A stretch of DNA of 64,000 nucleotides, taken from NCBI RefSeq assembly GCF_001889545.1, contig NZ_CP018194.1, positions 1,276,501-1,340,500 of the forward strand, written 5' to 3'. A program made the position numbers and the translations under genes. Every line of letters starts with the position of its first letter. Within the stretch, counting starts at the first letter, position 1. A model generated the notes under the pieces. It saw only the letters and a list, made by a program, of their open reading frames with translations, did no database searches and was not told the DNA's origin. Positions 57,586-64,000 of the stretch are shown here, in pieces. Source of the stretch: Granulibacter bethesdensis. GTDB lineage: Bacteria; Pseudomonadota; Alphaproteobacteria; Acetobacterales; Acetobacteraceae.

Positions 57586-58240
57586 CGTGGACCTGGTCGA
57601 GCTTGGCCCAGATAAGCCGGTGATCGTTGAAGTCGAGCCCGCCGGTCAGCGCCACCTTCGGGCCTGCGGGCAGGAGCACCTGGTTGTCGGCACGCTTCTT
57701 CGCCGCCAGGAAGTCGCGGCTATCGATCATCGCCGAGGTCAGATTGCGATGGTTGACCTTCGACCCGTTGCGCGGCCGCCAGGCTGAATGGGTGTGTTGC
57801 TCGAATTGGTCGGCGGCTTGGTCACGCATCAGCTCGAAGGCGTTGCGCCGTTCGATGAGCGTCTGGCCTTCTGCCGTCAGTCGTTCCAGCTCGACGGACT
57901 TCACCTCGCTGCCGTCCTGTTCCCTTTGTGACCGCTGCTGCGCCAGTTCATTACCGTCGAGTTCGCGTTCGATCCGGTCGATGGCTCGGTGGAAGACGTT
58001 CACCGTCGACCAAAGCAGGTCCTCAAGGTCGGGTTCGAGGCGGGTGTCGGTAAGCGCCACCACCAAGGCGTCGAAGATGTCGGAGATGCTGCCGGCGAGA
58101 ATGTTCGCTTCGGGAAGCGGTCTGGGATCGGGCTCGTCGTGGAAGGGACGGTAGCCGTAGAGCTGGAGTTCGTGGAGGACCTGGTCGGTCGGGGATGAGC
58201 TGTGGTGCGGCTCGAAATCGTCGTCGTGGTCGGTGGTCAT
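57371..58240 (-). pseudogene. DUF2493 (SLOG-like) protein, truncated by deletion
   Basis: The frame starts at 58240 with the family's typical N-terminus (SSPTDQVLHELQLYGYRPFH) and stays family-like through PKVALTGGLDFNDHRLIWAK and VHAKHPS. It then runs out of frame through the relaxase remnant to 57371, giving about 67 meaningless residues. The nucleotide-binding C-terminal third (normally starting LLHGG) is missing. The deletion joins 'AAGCATCC' of this gene to the relaxase near 57575. Confidence 0.82.
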
Positions 58241-58249
58241 CGCAGGCTT

Positions 58250-58297
58250 CCTTCGTCGGATCGACCGCGCCCATCGCGGCCTTCATGGCGACGAAGG
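58250..58297 (-). promoter_or_regulatory. Hairpin that includes part of the DUF2493 ribosome-binding site
   Basis: An 8-bp stem (CCTTCGTC / GACGAAGG on the minus strand) with a 32-base loop ends 9 bases before the ATG at 58240. The ribosome-binding site AAGGAAG starts inside the 3' arm, so folding could limit translation. Confidence 0.45.
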
Positions 58298-58567
58298 CGG
58301 CGGGCGGACCGGACCTGCACCCGCAGCGCAGCGGAGGGCCGAAGCGGCAGCGAAGGATGGCGAAGGCCGGCGATTTTGCTTCGCGATGGAAAGTGGCCCT
58401 CTGGGCCGCGCCGGAAAATCGTTGGCCGCAGCCATTGCCGGTCCGGGCCGTTTGCCGCCCGATCGCCCTCTCAGAAGGCCGTGGGGGCGGTCCTCTCCGA
58501 CTCTGGTGGAAGCATGACCACCAGCCTTGCCGTGACGGCGCGGACGCGCCTCTTCATCCCATTCCGG
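58298..58567. other. Spacer between the Toprim remnant and DUF2493
   Basis: No gene is seen in these 270 bases. It contains a third, imperfect copy of the leader-start motif found before the ParB-like and DUF932 genes (plus-strand GTCCTCTCCGACTCTGG, 58490-58506) and an alternative short form (CCCTCTCAGAAGG, 58466-58478). Confidence 0.45.
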
Positions 58568-59560
58568 CTATGCCGCCAGCTCCATGAAGCGGGCGACGTC
58601 CTGCGCCGCGATCTGCACCCGGCTTGCCGCCCGAAGTGCATCCGCGCCGAGCAGTCGGAGATCTTCGTTGAAGTCGCCGAGCCGTGGCGAGATCACGATG
58701 GCCTCGATCCCGGCCTCCTGCGCCCGGTCGATCAACGTCGCCATCGCGCTGTCCCCGGCGGGATCGTCATCACGGGCGATATAGAGCCGCCGTAGCGTGT
58801 CTGGGAACAGGATGGCGGAGAGATGCGCCGCCGAGAGCGCCGCAACCATCGGCATGGTCGGCAAGACGAATCTGAGCGACAGCATCGTTTCGATGCCTTC
58901 GCCGGCCGCCATGACTTCGCCCGCCACGCCAAATCGAACGGCATTTTCGAGGAGGTCGCCCATCGCCCGCCGCGGTGTGTCGATCGGAGCCTTGCCGAGC
59001 GTCGCCTCGGTGAAGCCGCGTGGATCGAGTCAGGTGCGGTGCGCCCCGGTCAGATGGCCTCCGAGGTCGGTCACGCTGGCGATCATCGCCGGCCAAGTCT
59101 CGGTCGGGCTGTCGTCGTCGGGCCGGTAGTAGCATCGCGGGTGGAAGCGGAGGCTTTCGGTTCCGTGCAAAGCGGTAATGCCGCGACTACGAAGATACGT
59201 TTCTACGAGAGTCCGGGAAATCGGCTGCGACATGCCGAACAGACGCCGTGACGCTTCCAGCGATCCGGTCGGGGCACTGGGTCCGCGTGATCGGGGGCGA
59301 TCGGGCTCCGGCTCAGGATGCGGGAGCCTGAGGAACGAACGCGCCTCATCGGCGACGTCCTTGAAATCGATCAGACCACAGCTTTCGCGGATGACGTCCA
59401 ACAAGTCGCCATGCTCGCCGGTGGCGGCATCGGTCCATTTGCCCGCCGGCCCTTTCGCAGTGTCCTTGAGCCGCACGAACATTGAACGGCCAGCGACATT
59501 GCGGGCGTCGCCGACAAGCCAGTAGCCGCCTTCACGACGGCCGGCGGAAAGGTAATGGCG
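58568..59560 (-). pseudogene. Toprim-domain primase-like protein, broken
   Basis: The sequence from RHYLSAGRREGGYWLVGDAR to the C-terminus matches the Toprim/DUF7146 primase-like proteins of these elements, with the Toprim core in EVMAAGEGIETMLSLRF and RLYIARDDDPAG. Two lesions are visible. A TGA at 59030-59032 interrupts GAHRT-LDPRGFTEA, where a Trp (TGG) is expected. The N-terminal roughly 30 residues and start codon are absent, because the upstream ParB-like gene runs into this sequence in another frame. Confidence 0.83.
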
Positions 59561-61598
59561 GCTCGTCGTCCTCCGGCAGTTTTTCGCTGGACTGCTCTAC
59601 GGTTTCCTCGGTCGTAGATTCCGGCGCGGCTTCGGCCTGAACGGCGCGGCCCGGCGTGCGGAGTGGCTCGGGCAGCCAGGCGGTGTCGGCCAGGAGCGTC
59701 TCCGCCTCGGCCGCCATGTCGCCCTTCTTCAGATGCTCGATCCGTTCGGCGGCGCGCTGCCCCTTCGCCTGGGAAACCGCCTGAAGGATGCGAGCCTGCG
59801 TCACCCGGCCGAGGAAGTTGTCCACGGTCGGCTTCCACCCGGCCGCCGCCATGTCGAGATCGACCGCCTGCGCCAGCCGGTCGGCGTGGGCGGCGGCACG
59901 GGGCCGCCGGTTCCAGGGCTCGTAAACCGCGTTGATCGAGAGGCTGACGATGTGGGCGAACAGGCCCGCCTGGGTGTCGCCGTCCCATTCCTGCAGCGCG
60001 TCCCAGAGATCGGCCGATTCCTTGGGAAGCGCTTTCGACCAGCTTTCGTGCCGCATGCGGATGGCCTCCGCCGAGGCGCTGTCGTTCAGTCCCGGCGCCT
60101 GCGTCCCGAAGCTGACGCTCTTCAGGTCCAGCTCGAGGCAGCTATCCGAGCCATAGTGGTAGAAGGTCTTCAGCGTCAGGACGTGCAGCGCCGCGACGAA
60201 GGCGACGTCCGGTCGCTCGCCGAGTGCGTTGCGCAGGCCAAGCGTCCGGTGCGAGGTCAGTTCGGTCATCAGGCGGTCGGAGATGGGCGAGAGACCCTCG
60301 TCCTCCTCCGGCTCGGCGTCGGGCTCCGCCGTCGCGACTGCATCGTCGCCCTCGTAGCTGGCGGCCATAGCCCGTTCGTCGTCACCGTCCGCGTCCGTCT
60401 CCGACGCAGGCTCAGCCGGCCACTCATCTTCCGGCCGGACATAGCTGCGCTCGACGCGAAGCTGGCCGTCGGCGCCGATGCTGGCGAAGGCGCCGGCGCG
60501 CGCGATCTCGGCGGCGTCGAACACCACGGGACGGTTGTCGAAGCCCTCGATCAGCGTTTCCAGTTCCGACAGGCGCTCATCCACTTCATCCGGAAGCTCG
60601 TCGGTGTCCTGGTATTTCTCGGACAGCCGGTCGAACTCGGCCTGGAGCGCATCGCGGCTCGCTTCCTCCTCGGCCGACAGTGGCACGGCCTCGCCGCGAA
60701 GCTGGCGCAGGCCGAAGGTATGGCCATAGGCGAAGTCGGGCGCGACCTCGATCCACTTCCAGCCTTCGGCGGCGATCGCCTCGGCATCCGCGTTCAGCTT
60801 ATCGGCTACCATCTGGTCGACCAGCGGGACATCCTGCAGCCAGCCGCCATCATCGCCCTGGAACAGGTCGCGCAGTACCGTGCCGCCAGCCGCCACATAG
60901 GCGTCGAGGCCGATGAACTGCGCCCGCTTGTCGGAGGCGCGGACCGCACCCTCGGTCAGCATGCGGCGGATGACGTAGGGCTGCTTATCGTAGGAAGCCT
61001 TCAGGCGCTCGAAGACCTGCTCCTGGCGCTCATGATCCCCCGAGACGGTGAAGGCCATAAGCTGGTCGAGCGTCATGCCGTCCTCGGCATAGACATCGAG
61101 CAGCCCCGGCGAGACCGACGCAAGCTTCAGCCGCTGCTTCACCACGTTGACCGAGACGAAGAAGGCGGCGGCGATCTCCTCCTCGGATTGACCCTTCTCG
61201 CGCAACGCAAGGAAGGCCCGGAACTGGTCGAGCGGGTGCAACGGCGCGCGCTGGACGTTCTCGGCGAGCGAGTCCTCCTCCGCGATGCCGCCGTCGCGGA
61301 CGACGCATGGCACGGGCGCCGTTTTGGCGAGGCGCTTCTGTTTCACGAGCAGTTCCAGCGCCCGATAGCGCCGACCACCGGCCGGGATCTCGAACATGCC
61401 GGTCGGGGCGCCGGCCTGGTCGACGACAGCGCGCACGCTGAGGCCCTGCAAGAGGCCGCGGCGGGCGATATCGTCGGCCAACTCTTCGACCGAGACGCCG
61501 GCCTTCACGCGCCGGACGTTCGACTGCGAGAGCAAGAGCTTGTTGAAGGGGATGTCGCGCGAGGGCGAGAGGGTGATCTTCTGAACAGTGGTAGCCAT
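59532..61598 (-). CDS. ParB/RepB-like DNA-binding protein
   Basis: A 688-residue protein from the ATG at 61598. The N-terminal ParB nuclease-like domain contains IPAGGRRYRALELL and EDSLAENVQRAPLHPLDQF. The helix-turn-helix follows in SEEEIAAAFFVSVNVVKQRL. The long C-terminal region has an acidic linker (DADGDDERAM). It is a standard maintenance gene of such elements. The last residues (PPLPFRRPS) are encoded by bases that belong to the Toprim gene in another frame, suggesting that the native C-terminus was replaced by a deletion. Confidence 0.9.
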   Translation of the reverse strand: MATTVQKITLSPSRDIPFNKLLLSQSNVRRVKAGVSVEELADDIARRGLLQGLSVRAVVDQAGAPTGMFEIPAGGRRYRALELLVKQKRLAKTAPVPCVVRDGGIAEEDSLAENVQRAPLHPLDQFRAFLALREKGQSEEEIAAAFFVSVNVVKQRLKLASVSPGLLDVYAEDGMTLDQLMAFTVSGDHERQEQVFERLKASYDKQPYVIRRMLTEGAVRASDKRAQFIGLDAYVAAGGTVLRDLFQGDDGGWLQDVPLVDQMVADKLNADAEAIAAEGWKWIEVAPDFAYGHTFGLRQLRGEAVPLSAEEEASRDALQAEFDRLSEKYQDTDELPDEVDERLSELETLIEGFDNRPVVFDAAEIARAGAFASIGADGQLRVERSYVRPEDEWPAEPASETDADGDDERAMAASYEGDDAVATAEPDAEPEEDEGLSPISDRLMTELTSHRTLGLRNALGERPDVAFVAALHVLTLKTFYHYGSDSCLELDLKSVSFGTQAPGLNDSASAEAIRMRHESWSKALPKESADLWDALQEWDGDTQAGLFAHIVSLSINAVYEPWNRRPRAAAHADRLAQAVDLDMAAAGWKPTVDNFLGRVTQARILQAVSQAKGQRAAERIEHLKKGDMAAEAETLLADTAWLPEPLRTPGRAVQAEAAPESTTEETVEQSSEKLPEDDEPPLPFRRPS

Positions 61599-61690
61599 CG
61601 GGATATACTCCGCGACGAGCGCCGAAAGCCTCTCTCTCGGCATCAACTCGTCACGAAGCGCAGCGCCGCCCTCTCACTCTGGAGGGCAGC
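61599..61690 (-). ncRNA. Candidate structured 5' leader of the ParB-like gene
   Basis: On the minus strand a small hairpin (GCCCTC/GAGGGC, 61668-61687) is followed by a two-part stem. The outer stem is GACGAG (61652-61647) with CTCGTC (61619-61614). The inner 8-bp stem is GCCGAGAG/CTTTCGGC with loop AGAGG (61629-61633). The ribosome-binding GGAG begins 2 bases after the outer stem. The DUF932 leader has the same layout with compensating changes. Confidence 0.6.
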
Positions 61691-61736
61691 GCCGCAGCCG
61701 GAAAAGCGTAAAGCCGCATCTCCGGCTTTCCGGTAG

Positions 61737-62933
61737 TCAGGCCGCCCGGTCGAGCAGCTTCTTGGCCCGCGCCTCCAAGTCGAGCCGCGCGTCCTGCTGG
61801 GTCTTGTCGCGCGCGACCGCGGTGATGCCCTGCACGAAGTCGAACACGCTTTCGGGTTTGCGCCCCTCCTCGGCGAGCACCGTCTCGATGATCTTCGCCG
61901 TCTCGGTCTTCGAGAACCCGCGCTTGCGCAGAAAGTCGCTACGATCCTCGTCGCTACGCGCCACGATTTTCTCCCGCGCCGCCTTGATGCCGTTGACGAA
62001 GGGAAGCGGCGAGGAATTGGCGAAGCGAGTCAGCGCCGGCGCCGCCTCATGCGCGAAACGCGAGGCGGCGTATTTCGAGTGGCGGATGGTGATCTCCTCG
62101 AAATCCTCGACGCCCCACAAATTCCGGTTCTGGCAAACGGCACGGAGATAGAAGCTCGCCATGCCGAGTGTCTTCGCGCCTACTTCGGAATTCCAGCAGT
62201 AGAAGCCGCGGAAATAGAGGTCGGGCGAACCGTCGGGCAGCCGGCCGGCCTCGATCGGATTGAGGTCGTCGACCAGGAAGAGGAAGACGTCGCGATCGGA
62301 CGCGTACAGCGTCGTGGTGTCCTGGGTGATGTCGACGCGCGGGTTGTAGATGCCGGTCGACCAGTCGAGAACGACCGGCACCTTCCAGCGCGTGTCGCCC
62401 GTGCCATTGCCGGCGATGCGCTGCACGGCCGAGACCAGCTCGTGGTCGAAGATGCGGCCGTAGTCGGGCCCGGTGACGGCGCGCAGCTCGACGCGGCCAT
62501 CTTCGATCTCGAGCGTCTTCACCTGCTCGGCGAGATGGGAGGTCAGCCCGTATTGCAGGTTGATCCCGGCGAGCGGCGCTGGAAGCTGGCGCAGATAGGC
62601 CGCGGGCGCTCCGACGAGGGCGGCGAGCTGGCCGAAGCTCCAGTGAGTCGGCGCGATCGGCGCATCCGTGCCGGGTAGCATCAGCGACAGGCGCTCGGCA
62701 TCATCGCGGCTCGCCTCGACCCGGATCGCCGCGCTCTCAACGGTTCGGGTGCGGCTCCGCTCGGTCCGTCCATGCACGGCGGCATAGAGGTCCGACAGGG
62801 ACAGGTAGCGCTCGTCAGCCGGTCGCGAGAACCATTCCGACGATACCCGGCCGATCCGCTGGCCGCGGCTCACATCCACCTTGTAGCCGCCAGTGCGGTC
62901 GCGAGCGGCGTCCAGAATCTCGACATGGGTCAT
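61737..62933 (-). CDS. DUF932 domain protein
   Basis: A 398-residue protein with the DUF932 features of mobile-element maintenance genes (PTHWSFGQLAALVGAPAAYL, GPDYGRIFDHELVSAVQ, FYCWNSEVGAKTLGMASFYL). The C-terminus is charged and helical. Function unknown; relatives occur in phages and ICEs next to ParB-like genes. It is the first gene of the minus-strand maintenance block and has a structured leader like that of the ParB-like gene. Confidence 0.87.
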   Translation of the reverse strand: MTHVEILDAARDRTGGYKVDVSRGQRIGRVSSEWFSRPADERYLSLSDLYAAVHGRTERSRTRTVESAAIRVEASRDDAERLSLMLPGTDAPIAPTHWSFGQLAALVGAPAAYLRQLPAPLAGINLQYGLTSHLAEQVKTLEIEDGRVELRAVTGPDYGRIFDHELVSAVQRIAGNGTGDTRWKVPVVLDWSTGIYNPRVDITQDTTTLYASDRDVFLFLVDDLNPIEAGRLPDGSPDLYFRGFYCWNSEVGAKTLGMASFYLRAVCQNRNLWGVEDFEEITIRHSKYAASRFAHEAAPALTRFANSSPLPFVNGIKAAREKIVARSDEDRSDFLRKRGFSKTETAKIIETVLAEEGRKPESVFDFVQGITAVARDKTQQDARLDLEARAKKLLDRAA

Positions 62934-63022
62934 GGCTAGTCTCCATGACGGGCGCCGGAGGCCTCTCCTCCAGCCTTCAACCCGTCGCGGCGAAGCCGGT
63001 CCGTCCTCTCACTCTAGAGGGG
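62934..63022 (-). ncRNA. Candidate structured 5' leader of the DUF932 gene
   Basis: It has the same layout as the ParB-like leader: a first hairpin (CCTCT/AGAGG, 63005-63020) and an outer stem GACGGG (62986-62981) with CCCGTC (62952-62947). The inner stem is GCTGGAGG/CCTCCGGC with the identical loop AGAGG (62962-62966). GGAG follows before the ATG at 62933. Relative to the other copy, the outer stem changes A-T to G-C, a compensating pair. Confidence 0.6.
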
Positions 63023-63188
63023 CGTTGCGGGTCCTCCCGCAGATGGGGGTGTGCCGGCGACCGCGGCGTCGGCCAGGGGGAAAGCATTCCTCGCCGCCGC
63101 CTCGGCTATACTGGTCTGCGGATTTCCGGATTTACGTGGAGTTCGAGGTTCGGTTTTGAGAGATGCCGGAAGGAAGGGAAAGGACAGG

Positions 63189-63557
63189 ATGTCTTTGGCA
63201 CTAAACAGGCTGATTCTTTATGCCCGCGACGTCGAGGGGACGGTTGCCTTCTACGAAAAGCACTTTGGCTTCAAAGTGCTTCGCCTCCCCGGCGATAGGA
63301 TCGTCGAGTTGGTGGCACAGAATGGCGGGGCAAATATCATGATCCATCCTGCCGCAAAGGGGGTTAAGATCGGACAGGTCACCGTAAAACTAGTATTTGA
63401 CGTCGAAGACGTCGCTGGCTTCTGCGAGAAGAGTGCCCGCGATGGGCTTGTTTTTAACTCCCCTCATGCGGCAGACGGATATTCCTACGCGAACGCCAAA
63501 GACCCTTGCGGAAATAACATCCAGGTATCGAGCCGCGCCTTCCGCAAAGCGGATTAG
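63189..63557 (+). CDS. VOC (glyoxalase/bleomycin-resistance fold) family protein
   Basis: A 122-residue protein from the ATG at 63189, chosen because the VOC fold begins LNRLILYARDVEGTVAFYEK; the frame upstream has no similarity. It ends SYANAKDPCGNNIQV, the usual metal-site strand. Single-module VOC proteins act as small-molecule resistance or isomerase enzymes. Element cargo. Confidence 0.87.
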   Translation: MSLALNRLILYARDVEGTVAFYEKHFGFKVLRLPGDRIVELVAQNGGANIMIHPAAKGVKIGQVTVKLVFDVEDVAGFCEKSARDGLVFNSPHAADGYSYANAKDPCGNNIQVSSRAFRKAD

Positions 63558-63602
63558 CAAGCCGACATTCTGAATTCGTTCGAGATGGAGAGTGGAAGTG
63601 GC

Positions 63603-64000
63603 CTAGCTGGCGGAAACGAGGATCCTGGCCAGCTCATCCGGGGCGTCGATCATGATGTCGTGGCCCGACGCGACCTCGAACACCTTCCAGCCCTTATGCT
63701 TCTTCGCAAGCTCGTACTGCTTGGCGATCTGCGGATTCCCCCACTTCGTCGCGTGAATGTAGGTGTGGTTTGGATGCGGTCGGCGTTGGTCCCGATGTGG
63801 ATCTTCTCGGTGAGGGTCTTATAGGGGTGCCCCGTGAGCTGCCGGTTCACCATGGCTTGGTCCGCCTTGTTCACCTTGAAGAACCAGGCCGGTGGCGGTG
63901 GTGTCAGTTTGTAGCCGCCCCCGAACAGCCAGACCGAGATCACGATCGGCAACAGCCGCCATCCCGGAAAGAAGTAATCGTTCATGGATTTGCCGTTCTC
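63603..64000 (-). pseudogene. Alpha/beta-hydrolase, partial and frameshifted
   Basis: The frame entering from the right edge reads ENGKSMNDYFFPGWRLLPIV to KIHIGTNADRI and then loses sense near 63775. The family-like continuation (HTYIHATKWGNPQIAKQYEL, then FEVASGHDIMIDAPDELARI with the catalytic His) is in the next frame and ends at a TAG at 63603. A single missing C in ATCC-AAACC explains the shift. The N-terminal half lies outside the window. A sequencing error cannot be excluded. Confidence 0.65.

Larger units (their letters stand above)
32009..64000. mobile_element. Degenerate Trb-type integrative and conjugative element, right end outside window
   Basis: Bounded on the left by guaA. It contains an integrase, an AlpA-like regulator, a complete set of Trb/VirB-type loci, traG, a relaxase remnant, and DUF932, ParB-like, Toprim and DUF2493 maintenance genes. 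This is the gene set of alphaproteobacterial ICEs related to those of sphingomonads and acetic acid bacteria. Sequence appears richer in G+C than the chromosome to its left. Lesions in trbE, the relaxase and the Toprim gene indicate loss of self-transfer. Cargo lies at 34,190-39,740, 49,696-54,232 and 63,189 onward. Confidence 0.85.

Noticed and set aside
63590-63601. GAGTGGAAGTGG as the right attachment core (10 of 12 matches to the guaA end)
   Set aside because: A match of this quality can arise by chance, no second repeat cluster lies beside it, and the flanking genes look like element cargo on both sides.

Overview
The window joins two kinds of DNA. Positions 1 to about 32,008 look like the chromosome of an alphaproteobacterium, most likely a member of the Acetobacteraceae (acetic acid bacteria and relatives such as Granulibacter). 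The evidence is the style of the housekeeping genes and a giant Hint-domain adhesin-like protein of a type common in that family; the genus is a guess. Positions from about 32,009 to the right edge are an integrated, clearly decayed integrative and conjugative element (ICE). It sits at the 3' end of guaA, and its right end lies outside the window.

Chromosomal part. A partial metallo-beta-lactamase-like gene runs off the left edge. Divergent from it is a three-gene signalling operon with 8-base overlaps: a stand-alone LOV photosensor, a CheB-CheR-PAS-HWE-kinase fusion and a single-domain response regulator. A 2,916-residue repeat protein with a C-terminal Hint domain follows on the minus strand. 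Next come cysS, trmJ, a nucleotide-sugar cassette (SDR, DegT aminotransferase, hexapeptide acyltransferase), a double glycosyltransferase, a molybdopterin oxidoreductase, a small secreted protein, tRNA-Gln(CUG), a Ppx/GppA phosphatase, rlmE, guaB, an RsmB-type methyltransferase, a GNAT acetyltransferase and guaA.

ICE part. A tyrosine integrase and an AlpA-like regulator lie next to guaA. Then comes accessory cargo: a degenerate tRNA-Arg-like sequence, a GNAT protein, an alpha/beta hydrolase, two TetR regulators with visible palindromic operators, an NmrA-like reductase, a ferredoxin and a LysR regulator. The conjugation block on the minus strand reads trbB-C-D-E-J-K-L-F-G-I plus DUF2274, with copG, traG and a relaxase remnant upstream. 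A DUF932 / ParB-like / Toprim / DUF2493 maintenance block and more cargo follow.

Several mobility genes are broken. trbE has an ochre stop and has lost most of its Walker A region. The relaxase has lost its catalytic N-terminal half and is fused to a truncated DUF2493 gene. The Toprim gene has a TGA stop and no usable start. The element is therefore probably unable to transfer itself.

The most interesting content is an apparently intact three-gene module on the plus strand at 49,696-54,232, inserted between copG and trbB. It encodes a 216-residue helper, an SMC/Rad50-like ATPase with a four-cysteine zinc motif, and a 627-residue protein ending in a PD-(D/E)XK nuclease domain. The layout resembles Lamassu and ABC-three-component defence systems, but I cannot assign it to a named type. 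A second notable signal is a pair of structured 5' leaders upstream of the ParB-like and DUF932 genes. They share an AGAGG loop and an outer stem that covaries between the two copies. No CRISPR array, rRNA or intact insertion sequence was seen.
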